DNA from: Crenothrix polyspora
GTDB taxonomy: Bacteria > Pseudomonadota > Gammaproteobacteria > Methylococcales > Methylomonadaceae
Reading direction: 5' to 3'
Length of the DNA: 64,000 nt
Assembly: GCA_945877505.1 (NCBI GenBank)
Contig: CAMDWT010000003.1
Span: 1-64,000, forward strand
Shown here: positions 10,493 through 20,969 of the stretch, piece after piece
How positions within the stretch are numbered: the first letter of the stretch is position 1
Layout of the letters: each line of letters starts with the position of its first letter
Program-made: the position numbers and the translations under genes
The notes under the pieces: generated by a model
What the model saw: the letters and a program-made list of their open reading frames with translations, nothing else
The model's database searches: none
What the model was told of the DNA's origin: nothing

Positions 10493-10521
10493 AAATAAAA
10501 CGGGCGAGATTAACTCGCCCG
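10493..10521 (-). terminator. Rho-independent terminator downstream of smbP
   Basis: cgggcgag-attaa-ctcgcccg stem (10501-10521). On the minus strand it is followed by TTTTATTT. Confidence 0.8.
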
Positions 10522-10540
10522 AAACTTGTTACTTTACCTA

Positions 10541-10876
10541 TTATTTTTTTGCTGCACTTAAATGAGCAACCGCTTCTTCTGCTGATTTAGTTGCTGGAGC
10601 GACATGATTTAACGCACTGTGATCAATAGCATCTTGCAAAGATTTTGATGCTGCGTCTATATGGTTTTTAGGGATGCTTTTAGCCACTAAGGAAGCGGCC
10701 AGCGAATGATCTAGAGCTGCCTTCGCATGCACTGCCAACTTAGAAGCCGAACCTGCCTGACCTTCCGTTACTGCTCCGTTAGCGTGCTCGAGAGCCGCAT
10801 TTAAATGCTCTTCAGCAAAAACAGTCGTGCTTGCACACAATAAAATTCCTGCAAATACAGATACTAATTTTTTCAT
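10541..10876 (-). CDS. smbP: Small metal-binding protein SmbP-like, periplasmic, His-rich helical repeats
   Basis: Signal peptide MKKLVSVFAGILLCASTTVFA followed by repeated H/A-rich helices (LEHANGAV, VHAKAALDHS, IDAASKSLQDAIDHS), as in Nitrosomonas SmbP. Confidence 0.75.
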   Translation of the reverse strand: MKKLVSVFAGILLCASTTVFAEEHLNAALEHANGAVTEGQAGSASKLAVHAKAALDHSLAASLVAKSIPKNHIDAASKSLQDAIDHSALNHVAPATKSAEEAVAHLSAAKK

Positions 10877-11205
10877 TATTATAATCCTCAGTATTTTAAA
10901 AAATTAAATTGTCGAGACCATTTTTTCGAGACACCTATAAAGACAACAAAATCTACAAACTAATGATTCGACATTTCCATTTTAAACATCATTAGGCTTA
11001 TATTGCAATAAAGATATTTGGTGTCGTATTTGGCAAAGGATACTGCATAAACTTGCAAGGAAGCCTGACTTACTTTATAACTATAAGTTAAAAAATAACT
11101 CACAATGCGTTATACCTTCCACAGTTACTTTTAGCTCTTCAGACCTTTAAAAACGCTAATTTATTTTTCTATTAATTATTACGATCTACATTTGAGGTAA
11201 CTATC

Positions 11206-11508
11206 ATGACGACAGTCGCAGATCCTATTATCGGAAGCTGGTATAAAGACCTAGAAAACAACCTAAAGTTTAAAGTTGTCGCTATCGATGAAAAAGAAGA
11301 TTCTATTGACGTGCAATACCTCAATGGCGATATTGGTGAATTTGATAACGAAAGCTGGTTTGGCTCTGTTTTCGATTACATTGAGGCCCCAGAGGACTGG
11401 AGTGCTCCTTTTGACGACCTTGAAATTGATGACCTAGGTTATTCTGATACTGATGAACATAAACCTAATCCTGAAGATATTGATATCGATGACTATCTGG
11501 ACGAATGA
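11206..11508 (+). CDS. DUF6763 family acidic protein
   Basis: DPIIGSWYKDLENNLKFKVVAIDEKEDSIDVQYLNGDIGEFD with an Asp/Glu-rich C-terminus. Confidence 0.65.
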   Translation: MTTVADPIIGSWYKDLENNLKFKVVAIDEKEDSIDVQYLNGDIGEFDNESWFGSVFDYIEAPEDWSAPFDDLEIDDLGYSDTDEHKPNPEDIDIDDYLDE

Positions 11509-11520
11509 GGAAACTTTTGC

Positions 11521-12366
11521 ATGAAAATGAGCCCTGAGGAATTTTTAAACTGGCCATCAAAACGAATTACGTTACTGGCCATGTCCGGCGCAGGCAAAAC
11601 AACCTTAGCTAATAAATTACCTAAAGCTAAATGGTTTCACTATTCCGGCGATTATCGGATAGGTACGAAATATCTACGCGAACCCATTCTAGACAATATC
11701 AAACGTCAGGCAATGAGCGTTCCATTTTTACGAGAACTTTTATTATCTGATTCAATTTATATTTCAAACAAAATTACCGTCGATAATTTGGCTCCTGTCT
11801 CTACTTTTCTTAGTAAAGTTGGCAACCCAGAGAAAGGTGGCTTATCTTTACAAGAGTTCAAACGCCGACAATCATTACATCATCAAGCTGAAGTAGCGGC
11901 CATGAACGATGTTCCAGAATTTATTCATAAAGCTGAAGACATTTATGGTTATCACCATTTTATCAATGATGCGGGCGGTAGTGTTTGCGAACTAGATAGT
12001 CCGGAAGTTTTAGATACTCTTGCGCAAAATACATTAATTCTTTACATTAAAATTCCACCCGCATTAGAACAAACCATTGTTGAGCGCGCTAAAACCGACC
12101 CTAAGCCGCTATATTATAGAGAAGCTTTTCTTGATGAAAAACTAACTCAATTTATGGACCTTAAAAACTACGCCTCTACAGACTGCATACCCCCCGATGA
12201 TTTTGTTTCTTGGGTTTTTCCAGAGTTATTTAAATCCAGACTGCCTCGCTATCAAAATATTGCTGATCAATATGGCTATACACTTGACGCGAGTGATGTC
12301 GCTAACGTAAATAATGAAGCTGATTTTATCCAATTAATAACCAATGCACTGGCAGCACAGTCATGA
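11521..12366 (+). CDS. Conserved hypothetical P-loop ATPase
   Basis: Walker A-type ITLLAMSGAGKTTLANKL near the N-terminus; no closer family recognised. Confidence 0.6.
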   Translation: MKMSPEEFLNWPSKRITLLAMSGAGKTTLANKLPKAKWFHYSGDYRIGTKYLREPILDNIKRQAMSVPFLRELLLSDSIYISNKITVDNLAPVSTFLSKVGNPEKGGLSLQEFKRRQSLHHQAEVAAMNDVPEFIHKAEDIYGYHHFINDAGGSVCELDSPEVLDTLAQNTLILYIKIPPALEQTIVERAKTDPKPLYYREAFLDEKLTQFMDLKNYASTDCIPPDDFVSWVFPELFKSRLPRYQNIADQYGYTLDASDVANVNNEADFIQLITNALAAQS

Positions 12367-12385
12367 ATACTTATAAAAAATCATT

Positions 12386-13450
12386 ATGCCTCTAGTTGCT
12401 CATATTGATTTACCAACCTTTCAAAGGCTTCGAGAAGAAGGTGAAGAAGTATTAGCGCCCGACCGCGCCAGCCAGCAAGATATTAGAGAAATGCACATAG
12501 GCTTGCTGAACATGATGCCTGATGCTGCGTTAGAAGCCACGGAGCGACAATTTTTTCGTTTAGTAGGCGCTTGTAACCAGATTGTTCAATTTCATGTTCA
12601 TCTTTTTACCATACAAGGTATAGAAAGAAGCCCTGAGACTCTTAAGCACATTGAGCAATACTACGAGTCTTTCGAACAAATAAAACTAGATGGCCTAGAT
12701 GCTCTGATTATTAGCGGTGCCAATGTCACACATTCTAGACTACCTGAAGAAGATTTCTGGCAACCCTTAATAGAGGTATTTTCTTGGGCTAAAGAAAATG
12801 TGACCTCTGTGCTTTGTTCCTGCCTTGCGACCCATGCCGTTATTCAATATTGCTATGGCATTGAACGTACTCGCCTACCCGCCAAGCGCTGGGGCGTATT
12901 TTCGCACAAATTAATCAACAAAAATCACCCCCTAGTAGCAGAAATTAACACGCGATTTGATGTGCCTCATTCACGTTTTAATGAGATTTTTCAAAGTGAT
13001 ATGGAGTCGTGTGGTTTGCAGGTCCTCGCCGCCAGCAATGAGGCGGGGGTTCATCTAGCCGTCAGTCCTGACGGTTTTCGCATTGTTTTTTTTCAAGGTC
13101 ACCCAGAATACGATGACATCAGCCTGTTAAAAGAGTACAAGCGTGAAGTTATTCGATTTTATCACGATGAAAGACCTGACTATCCAGCCTTCCCAGAACA
13201 TTATTTTAATGAAGCTTTACAACTTGTATTTACTGATTATGAACAACAGGTGAGGTCAGCTAAAAAAACAGGGGCATCCCTAGATAAGTTTCCCGAAAAC
13301 CAAATTTTCGAACACATTGATAATACGTGGAAAGATACTGCAAAAGGGGTTTTCAACAACTGGTTAGGAAAAATTTATCAACTTACCAACCAAAATAGGC
13401 GCTTACCTTTTATGGAGGGCGTTGACCCTAACAATCCTTTGGGTTTTTAG
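12386..13450 (+). CDS. metA: Homoserine O-succinyltransferase (MetA/MetAS family)
   Basis: MHIGLLNMMPDAALEATERQFFRL, SCLATHAVIQYCYGI and FFQGHPEYD. Confidence 0.9.
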   Translation: MPLVAHIDLPTFQRLREEGEEVLAPDRASQQDIREMHIGLLNMMPDAALEATERQFFRLVGACNQIVQFHVHLFTIQGIERSPETLKHIEQYYESFEQIKLDGLDALIISGANVTHSRLPEEDFWQPLIEVFSWAKENVTSVLCSCLATHAVIQYCYGIERTRLPAKRWGVFSHKLINKNHPLVAEINTRFDVPHSRFNEIFQSDMESCGLQVLAASNEAGVHLAVSPDGFRIVFFQGHPEYDDISLLKEYKREVIRFYHDERPDYPAFPEHYFNEALQLVFTDYEQQVRSAKKTGASLDKFPENQIFEHIDNTWKDTAKGVFNNWLGKIYQLTNQNRRLPFMEGVDPNNPLGF

Positions 13451-13506
13451 ACTACGACAACGCTGAAAACATTAACCGCACTTAACTTACGAAAAAGCTT
13501 TATTGA

Positions 13507-14097
13507 TTATTGTTGGTTTGAATAACAAGCAATTAATAAAGCTTGTAATTTGTTAAGCCCCAATTCACGCATTAATTTAATATTTTGTTGCGGGATATTT
13601 TCTGGATGTGGATAGATAGCGACTGCCTTATCAATACTTGACTCTCTTAATAAATGTAACATTGGGTAAGGAGAACGATTCGTATAATTTGCCGGATCGT
13701 CCTGCTTAGAACCTTCAAAGCAATAATCAGGGTGAAAACTAGCTAATTGGTAAACACCTTCATAATCTTGCTCAAATAGAAAAGTTTCTGCAAGCTCAAG
13801 AAAATCTAAATAATCATCAAACGATTTGAACGAATTCTCATAAATCAATAAGGTCGTTTCAATAGTTGAATCAATGTTCAAACGATCAAATTCCACCATT
13901 AAATTTAAAAGACAGCTTTCAACCTCAGTATCTTGATTAACAACATAATGAATACTTCCTCTATCAAATTCACGTTTTGCAAATGGACAAATTTTATATT
14001 CAATAATAAGGCTACTTAACCAATTTTTGGTTATTAGTATCGATTTTTGATCGTTATCCATTGGGGAGCTAATTTCCAAGCACGTTTGAATTATCAT
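13507..14097 (-). CDS. DUF1415 domain protein
   Basis: WLSSLIIEYKICPFAKREFDRG, YQLASFHPDYCF, DPANYTNRSPYPMLHLLRE. Confidence 0.85.
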   Translation of the reverse strand: MIIQTCLEISSPMDNDQKSILITKNWLSSLIIEYKICPFAKREFDRGSIHYVVNQDTEVESCLLNLMVEFDRLNIDSTIETTLLIYENSFKSFDDYLDFLELAETFLFEQDYEGVYQLASFHPDYCFEGSKQDDPANYTNRSPYPMLHLLRESSIDKAVAIYPHPENIPQQNIKLMRELGLNKLQALLIACYSNQQ

Positions 14098-14328
14098 AAG
14101 CTGGAATAATACCGCTGCTATGCATTATCTACTTACTAATATTGAATAGTTGGGGGACTCTTATTTGCGCAGAGTTATCGCAGTAATTATCTATCAAATA
14201 AAACATTTATCCATACAGTATCTCTTTGGGATTCATCTGCGAACTTTTTAATCCATCAAAGAATTATTCGCTTACTTTTTCTTTTTCCTGAGCGCCCTAT
14301 TTGATTGATCAATAGATTGAACGGTACT

Positions 14329-14709
14329 TTATTTTACTACCCTTAAAGCAGGTCGACTAGGCGGTTTAATTTCAGGTGGAGGTGGTTCGTCGAAACCTTC
14401 ATCTTCCTGATCAAAAACCATACCTTTACCATTTTCTTTAGCATAAATAGCCATCACTGCAACGATAGGGACAAAAATATGCATCGGTTTTCCACTAAAT
14501 CTAGCATTAAACTCGATAGCATTATTTTCAAGGGAAAGTCCCTGTATAGCTTCTGGCCTAATATTTAAAAGTATTTTGCCATCTTCAATCAATTGCTTAG
14601 GGAGAATTGCTTGGTTATTCTCTGCGTCAACCAATAGATAGGGAGTAAGATTATTATCGATAATCCATTGATAAATAGAGCGGATTAAATAAGGCTTTAA
14701 AGAAGTCAT
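14329..14709 (-). CDS. sspB: ClpXP protease specificity-enhancing factor
   Basis: LKPYLIRSIYQWIIDNNLTPYLLVDA, FNARFSGKPMHIFVPIVAVMAIYAKENGKGMVF and the VK-ended tail. Confidence 0.93.
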   Translation of the reverse strand: MTSLKPYLIRSIYQWIIDNNLTPYLLVDAENNQAILPKQLIEDGKILLNIRPEAIQGLSLENNAIEFNARFSGKPMHIFVPIVAVMAIYAKENGKGMVFDQEDEGFDEPPPPEIKPPSRPALRVVK

Positions 14710-14719
14710 GGTTCGCTAA

Positions 14720-15364
14720 TTATTTTAAAAACTCTGTCATTTCTTTTTCAATTTCACTCAAGCTACGCTTAAATGCGGGTCTCTTAAATATTCTCTGAGC
14801 GTAATTAGTTATTGCCTCATTAGGTGTTGACACATCAATGCCTAAACTAGGCAATCTCCATAACAATGGTGCAATTGCACAATCAATTAATGAAAACTCA
14901 TCACTCATAAAATAAGGTTTATCTGCAAAAACAGGCGCATTAGAAACAATACTTTCTCTTAGCATTTTTTTAGCACGTGCAGATTTTTTTTCTCCAGAGT
15001 ATAAAATCTCATCGAGTAATTGATACCAATTCAGATCTATTATTTTTATCTGCATTCTTGCGTTAGCACGAGAAACGGGATCCATTTGATGTAAGGGTGG
15101 ATGCGGGAATCGCTCATCCAAATACTCCATAATAATTCGCGAGTCATACAGCACTAAATCACGTTCGATCAATGTAGGAGACGTGCCGCTCGGATTTAAT
15201 TCAAGTAAATCCTCAGGTGGATCTGTCGGGTCATAATATTCTATGTCTGCAGCTACCGCTTTCTCGTGTAATACAAAGCGAGCACAATGACTCATTGCGC
15301 AGGTTGGAGAAGAAAAAAGCGTCATTACAGATTTACGAGTAATAATATTTGCCACGAATAGCAA
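14720..15364 (-). CDS. sspA: Stringent starvation protein A (GST fold)
   Basis: SVMTLFSSPTCAMSHCARFVLHEKAV... adjacent to sspB and the bc1 operon, a common gammaproteobacterial order. Confidence 0.93.
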   Translation of the reverse strand: MLFVANIITRKSVMTLFSSPTCAMSHCARFVLHEKAVAADIEYYDPTDPPEDLLELNPSGTSPTLIERDLVLYDSRIIMEYLDERFPHPPLHQMDPVSRANARMQIKIIDLNWYQLLDEILYSGEKKSARAKKMLRESIVSNAPVFADKPYFMSDEFSLIDCAIAPLLWRLPSLGIDVSTPNEAITNYAQRIFKRPAFKRSLSEIEKEMTEFLK

Positions 15365-15499
15365 CCTCTTGGGACGTATAAAGCGATAAGAAAAGTTATT
15401 GTAGCATATACAAGAGGTCTTTTGATGATGGCGTTATATCGATTTGATGGGGGGTAAAATGTGATTCGAGAAAACGTCCTTGTTTTCCTAACAAAAAAA

Positions 15500-16219
15500 T
15501 TAATCGACGTCCTTCCAATATTCTTTTTTCAATAAATATGCAATTACCAAGAACATAAGTAAGAAAATTATTACGTATTTTCCAAGACGCTCTCTTTCTA
15601 ACTGAACCGGTTCACCTACATAAACCAGAAAATTAACCAAGTCATTAACAAAAACATCAAATTCTCTTTCTGTCAAAGTACCTGGATCATCAAGAACGAG
15701 TTTAGTGTATTCACCATAAATAGTCTTTCTAATTTCAGCGTGCTGCTCACCTTGCAACTGCCATAAAGGGTTAGGCATGGCCGTGTCTTCAAACACTAAA
15801 TTATTCACACCAAATGGCCTAGCGGTGTCACTGTAATAACTTTTTAAATAGCTATAGAGCCAATCAGCTCCACGCGACCTAGCAATTAAAGATAAGTCAG
15901 GCGGTTGAACTCCAAACCATTTCTCAGCATCATGCTTATTCATTGCACTATGAAGTTGATCATAAATACTCGCACCTTCCGGTGCAATATCTTCTAACAT
16001 TTTCTTTTGATCAACGCCCACATCCATGGCAAAACGCAAATATCGCATGTGTTTAGCAGAATGGCAGCCTAAACAATAGGTTACGAAATGCTTTGCACCT
16101 CGCTGTAATGATTCATTATCAGAAAGATCAATATCCGCCTCTTGAAGTTCTACTTCTTCAGAAGCGACAACCCCAAAAGATAAGGTTACTAATAAAATTA
16201 ATGTTATTAAATTTTTCAT
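15500..16219 (-). CDS. petC: Cytochrome c1
   Basis: Haem motif CLGCH (FVTYCLGCHSAKHMRYLR), C-terminal TM helix; operon with cytochrome b and Rieske. Confidence 0.93.
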   Translation of the reverse strand: MKNLITLILLVTLSFGVVASEEVELQEADIDLSDNESLQRGAKHFVTYCLGCHSAKHMRYLRFAMDVGVDQKKMLEDIAPEGASIYDQLHSAMNKHDAEKWFGVQPPDLSLIARSRGADWLYSYLKSYYSDTARPFGVNNLVFEDTAMPNPLWQLQGEQHAEIRKTIYGEYTKLVLDDPGTLTEREFDVFVNDLVNFLVYVGEPVQLERERLGKYVIIFLLMFLVIAYLLKKEYWKDVD

Positions 16220-16220
16220 A

Positions 16221-17648
16221 TTAGTCGAGACTCCCTTTTAATTTTTTAGCCAATCGGCTCATAACATGAACCATACCCTGTGGGTTAGGCCTTCTACTAA
16301 AAAAGGTACTTTTAAAGGCAGGATGCCCTATCTCTGTGTTGGAGCTTTTTAACTCAGTAATTTCCTCAATTAAAGCCGGCAGTTGTTCTTCAAGGGCGTG
16401 TAACTGCTCCTCAAGACTTTGAACTTTAGTAAGGCTTTTCGGTACAGGCTTAGTTTTTTCCCAACGAGTATAGATCGGCATTAACAGAAAAAAACCAAAA
16501 TAAATCGTCGTAAATAATCTAGCCAGCGTTGTTGCTACGGGTGTTACCGGTTGCGTACCCAAATACCCTAATGCTAAAAAGCTAATCACAAATAAAAACA
16601 ACGCTTTTTTAAATATGCCACCACGGTAACGTATCGACTTCACCTTGCAACGATCCAACCAAGGCATCAAAAACAGCACAACAATAGACCCCCCCATACC
16701 AATAACACCGGCAAACTTATCGGGAATCGCTCTCAAAATAGAGTAAAAAGGTGTGAAGTACCAAACAGGCGCAATATGCTCCGGGGTTTTCATCGGATCA
16801 GCTGGAATAAAGTTGGCATGCTCTAAAAAGTAACCACCTACTTCAGGCATATAAAAAATAACTGTGGCAAAAAACAATAAAAATACGCCAACGCCGACTA
16901 AATCTTTAACCGTGTAATAGGGATGAAAAGGAATACCGTCGACTGGATGGCCCCACGGGTCTTTAGATTCTTTGATTTCAATGCCATCAGGATTATTTGA
17001 ACCCACTTCATGCAGCGCCACTAAGTGCATAAAAACCAGCATCACTAATACCAGCGGCACGGCTATTACATGAAAAGCAAAAAATCGATTTAGCGTAGCA
17101 TCAGCAATAACATAATCACCTCTAATCCACAGTGACAAATCATCGCCTATCACTGGAATTGCACTAAATAATGAAATAATAACTTGTGCACCCCAAAATG
17201 ACATTTGCCCCCAAGGTAGCAAATATCCCATAAAGGCTTCAGCCATTAGCGCTACAAATAGTAACATGCCAAAAATCCAGATCAACTCTCGTGGATGCTT
17301 GAAAGAGCCGTAAATCAAGGCTCTAAACATGTGTAAATAAATGACAATAAAAAATGCAGACGCACCCGTTGAGTGCATATAACGCACCAACCAACCCCAA
17401 GGTACATCTCGCATAATGTACTCTACAGAATCAAACGCAAGTTTTGCATCTGGCTTGTAGTTCATCGTCAGCAAAATACCAGTAATTATCTGATTAACTA
17501 AAACCAGTAATGCCAATGAGCCAAAGAAATACCAAAAATTAAAGTTTTTAGGCGCATAGTAATGCGCCATATGATCATTCCAGAACTTAGTCACAGGGAA
17601 TCGATCTAATACCCAGTTACCACACTCAGTTAAACGGGTTGGTTTCAT
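16221..17648 (-). CDS. petB: Cytochrome b of the bc1 complex, with extended C-terminal coiled-coil tail
   Basis: GWLVRYMHSTGASAFFIVIYLHMFR, GYLLPWGQMSFWGAQVI, HANFIPADPMKTPEHIAPVWYFTPFYSILRAIP. Confidence 0.95.
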   Translation of the reverse strand: MKPTRLTECGNWVLDRFPVTKFWNDHMAHYYAPKNFNFWYFFGSLALLVLVNQIITGILLTMNYKPDAKLAFDSVEYIMRDVPWGWLVRYMHSTGASAFFIVIYLHMFRALIYGSFKHPRELIWIFGMLLFVALMAEAFMGYLLPWGQMSFWGAQVIISLFSAIPVIGDDLSLWIRGDYVIADATLNRFFAFHVIAVPLVLVMLVFMHLVALHEVGSNNPDGIEIKESKDPWGHPVDGIPFHPYYTVKDLVGVGVFLLFFATVIFYMPEVGGYFLEHANFIPADPMKTPEHIAPVWYFTPFYSILRAIPDKFAGVIGMGGSIVVLFLMPWLDRCKVKSIRYRGGIFKKALFLFVISFLALGYLGTQPVTPVATTLARLFTTIYFGFFLLMPIYTRWEKTKPVPKSLTKVQSLEEQLHALEEQLPALIEEITELKSSNTEIGHPAFKSTFFSRRPNPQGMVHVMSRLAKKLKGSLD

Positions 17649-18244
17649 GCTGTTTTCTCCTCAGCGACTTCGCCAATGATTATCCGTGTATCACTTATGT
17701 AGCGATATGGCGGTATTTCCAAATTAGTAGGAGCAGGAACGCCACGATATACGCGACCTGCCAAATCAAACCAAGAACCATGACACGGACAGAAAAAACC
17801 ACCTTTCCATTTATCACCAAGATCAACAGGGGCGACTTCTGGTCGAAATGTAGGCGAACAACCCAGATGCGTACACAAGCCCACTGCAACAAAAATTTCG
17901 GGCTTCAACGATCTTCCTGGATTTTTACTAGACTCCGGTTGGTCTGACTCATCAGACAAGGGATCTCTAAGCTCGCTATCTAACGTTGTTAAAGTAACCA
18001 GCACCTCAGGCGTTCGGTTAAGCACCCAAACTGGCTTGCCGCGCCATGCAACTCTAATAAGCTGACCAACTTCCATTTTACTAATATCAACTTCTACAGG
18101 TGCTCCAGCAGCCATTGCTTTAACGCTAGGTTGCATTTGAGCAAGAAAAGGAACGGCTAAATAGCCTGAGCCAACAGCGCCAACAACGGTTAAAGCCGAA
18201 GTTAAAAACTGGCGCTTGGATTTATCGACGCCTTTATTATTCAT
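17645..18244 (-). CDS. petA: Ubiquinol-cytochrome c reductase Rieske iron-sulfur subunit
   Basis: Tat-type N-terminus (KSKRQFLTSALTVVGAVG), CTHLGCSP and CPCHGSWFDLAGRV cluster motifs. Confidence 0.96.
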   Translation of the reverse strand: MNNKGVDKSKRQFLTSALTVVGAVGSGYLAVPFLAQMQPSVKAMAAGAPVEVDISKMEVGQLIRVAWRGKPVWVLNRTPEVLVTLTTLDSELRDPLSDESDQPESSKNPGRSLKPEIFVAVGLCTHLGCSPTFRPEVAPVDLGDKWKGGFFCPCHGSWFDLAGRVYRGVPAPTNLEIPPYRYISDTRIIIGEVAEEKTA

Positions 18245-18490
18245 TATAAAACTCTCCTGATTTTATCCATGGCTTTACAGCTCATTTTTTTATTTTGTGT
18301 CAATATACCACTAGAAGCATGTGAATTTGAAGCGCTTGTGGATAATTGTTTAAGATCGTTTAAACAGGCCTTACTTTTCTACTCAAATTTGCTTAGCCTA
18401 TAACGCCTAAATCATGCGCTCACACGAGAAATTAAAACCCTGTAATAAAACGACATTCTGGCGACTTATCAAGAATCAAGTCTTGTAGAT

Positions 18491-19585
18491 CTAGAGCGCT
18501 AAATCTTCTAGGCTCAACTTTAAAGCACTCATAAAGGCTTTATTTTCTTCTGGCTTGCCAATAGTTACTCGCAAACAATCATCTAATAAACCACGCTGAC
18601 CACTCATATTTTTAATTAAGATCCCTTGTCGCTTTATCGATAAAAAAATCTCTGTCGCAGTCTCTTTTGGCGTTTTGAACAAAATAAAATTTGCTGCACT
18701 TGGGTAAGCGACAATCCCTTTGAGTTCATTAAGTTGCTTATAAACACTCGCTCTTTCATCACAAATATTTTGTGTTTGTTCCTCAAATAATTTTTTATGT
18801 GTTAATGCAAAGATTGCACTAATTTGACTGAGGCTATTAATATTATAAGGCAATCGAATTTTATTGAGCTGCTCAATAATCAAAGCATTGCCCATGATAT
18901 ATCCCAAACGTAAACCGGCTAATCCCAATTTAGAAACGGTACGCATCACCAACATATTACCGTAGTGTTCCAATTCATTGATAAAACTAGCACCCGCAAA
19001 GGGAGCATAGGCTTCATCAATTACAACTAAACCTTTAGCTCTTTTTATGATTTCAAGAACATCACTTTTAGCAAATAAATTTCCCGTTGGATTATTTGGA
19101 TAAGCCAGAAAAATAACTGAAGGTTGATACGCCTCTATTGCTGATAACATGGCCGGCAAATCTAAATCAAAATTATTAGCCAACAAAGGAATACCTAGAT
19201 AATTCAACCCCAAACTATCACTCAGTTGCTTGTACATGACGAAACCAGGAGCAGGTGCTAAAACATAAGCCTCTTGAGGTAATGCCATTAATAACAGTTG
19301 AATTATTTCATCTGAACCATTACCCAATAAAACACCAAACTGATCTGATAATTGATTCAGCTCCTTGATTATTTTACTCAGTTCTTTTGCATCAGGATCG
19401 GGATAGCGATTTAGCTGACAATCTCTAAGTGCTTCTAGCCAGTTATTTTTAATATGTTCAGGCCAACCATAAGGATTTTCCATTGCATCTAGCTTGATCA
19501 ATCCTTTCGCATCTGCGACGACGTATGCCTCTATCGCTAAAACTTCTTTACGAAAAACTGATGAAATTATTTTATTAATAGTCAT
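18491..19585 (-). CDS. hisC: Histidinol-phosphate aminotransferase
   Basis: LDAMENPYGWP, LGNGSDEIIQLL, AYPNNPTGN, VVIDEAYAPF, RTVSKLGLAGLRLGY. Confidence 0.94.
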   Translation of the reverse strand: MTINKIISSVFRKEVLAIEAYVVADAKGLIKLDAMENPYGWPEHIKNNWLEALRDCQLNRYPDPDAKELSKIIKELNQLSDQFGVLLGNGSDEIIQLLLMALPQEAYVLAPAPGFVMYKQLSDSLGLNYLGIPLLANNFDLDLPAMLSAIEAYQPSVIFLAYPNNPTGNLFAKSDVLEIIKRAKGLVVIDEAYAPFAGASFINELEHYGNMLVMRTVSKLGLAGLRLGYIMGNALIIEQLNKIRLPYNINSLSQISAIFALTHKKLFEEQTQNICDERASVYKQLNELKGIVAYPSAANFILFKTPKETATEIFLSIKRQGILIKNMSGQRGLLDDCLRVTIGKPEENKAFMSALKLSLEDLAL

Positions 19586-19654
19586 GATTATAGTGAAAAA
19601 AGAAAAAAAGTTTAAAAGGTCATTAATTATTTTTGTACTTTAAACCTTACAAAG

Positions 19655-20965
19655 CTAACCTTTCTTAATTCTATATTCTGCAGATTGAGCATGAGCCGTT
19701 AGACTTTCTCCGCGCGCCAATATCGATGCCGTCTTACCCAAGGCATCTGCACCGACTTGAGAGCAGTTTATTAAACTGGTCCGTTTTTGAAAATCGTAAA
19801 CTCCTAAAGGAGATGAGAAGCGTGCTGTACCAGAAGTAGGTAATACATGATTAGGACCCGCACAATAATCGCCTAATGCTTCAGCTGTATATCGACCCAT
19901 AAAAATAGCGCCGGCATGACGAATATGCTCACTTAAAGCTTCCGGCTCTTCAACTGACAACTCTAAATGTTCAGGTGCAATTATATTTACAATATCCGCA
20001 GCCTGAGTTAAATCCTCAACTTTAATTAATGCCCCTCTACCCGAAAGTGATGCTTTAATTATTTCAGCTCGCTCCATACTCGGCAACAATACATTAATGC
20101 TTTGTTCAACCGCGTGCAGAAACTCACTATCATTACTTATTAAAATAGCCTGTGCATTTTCATCATGCTCTGCTTGAGAAAACAAATCCATTGCGATCCA
20201 ATCTGGATTAGTTTTACCATCACAGACAATCAAAATTTCTGATGGCCCTGCAATCATATCTATACCTACTTGGCCAAACACAAGTTTCTTTGCAGTTGCA
20301 ACATAGATATTGCCTGGGCCAACTATTTTAGCAACCGCGGGTATCGTTTCAGTGCCATAAGCAAGCGCTGCAATGGCTTGCGCACCGCCAATGGTAAAAA
20401 CCCGATCCACACCCGCCAAAAATGCGGCCGCCAACACGAGATCATTGAGCTCGCCGTGAGGGGCAGGCACTACCATAATCAACTCGCCAACACCGGCCAC
20501 TTTTGCAGGAATTGCATTCATTAATACCGAGGATGGATATGAAGCCTTGCCACCGGGCACATAAAGACCCACTCTATCCAAGGGCGTTACTTTTTGCCCC
20601 AGGGTTGTCCCATCCGCTTCGGTATATTGCCAGGACTGTGTTTTTTGGTGCTCAGCATACGCACGAATACGGTCAGCCGCTACGTTAAGTGCTTTCGCCT
20701 GTTCAGCTGGCAATTCCTCCCAGGCTGCTTTAAGCGCTTCTTTTGACAGTTCAAACTCGCAAGACTTTAAGATGTGACGCTGATCAAAGCGGTTCGTATA
20801 GTCAATAACCGCCTTGTCACCGTTTTTACGAACATCTGCAATAATTGCCAATACCCCTTGTTGAACCTCTAAATCATCCGCTTCATCCCAAGCCAATAAA
20901 TCTTGTAATTGCTGACTAAAATTATCGGATGATGCATCCAGTCTTTTCATAATTAAACTGGACAT
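19655..20965 (-). CDS. hisD: Histidinol dehydrogenase
   Basis: [49 protein letters not shown]. Start moved to internal ATG ([13 protein letters not shown]), which removes the overlap with hisG. Confidence 0.95.
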   Translation of the reverse strand: MSSLIMKRLDASSDNFSQQLQDLLAWDEADDLEVQQGVLAIIADVRKNGDKAVIDYTNRFDQRHILKSCEFELSKEALKAAWEELPAEQAKALNVAADRIRAYAEHQKTQSWQYTEADGTTLGQKVTPLDRVGLYVPGGKASYPSSVLMNAIPAKVAGVGELIMVVPAPHGELNDLVLAAAFLAGVDRVFTIGGAQAIAALAYGTETIPAVAKIVGPGNIYVATAKKLVFGQVGIDMIAGPSEILIVCDGKTNPDWIAMDLFSQAEHDENAQAILISNDSEFLHAVEQSINVLLPSMERAEIIKASLSGRGALIKVEDLTQAADIVNIIAPEHLELSVEEPEALSEHIRHAGAIFMGRYTAEALGDYCAGPNHVLPTSGTARFSSPLGVYDFQKRTSLINCSQVGADALGKTASILARGESLTAHAQSAEYRIKKG

Positions 20966-20969
20966 CGCC

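Noticed and set aside
13494-13545. AAGCTTTATT...AATAAAGCTT inverted repeat near the convergent metA/DUF1415 ends
   Set aside because: AT-rich, long loop, partly inside the DUF1415 coding sequence, no T-run; likely coincidental.
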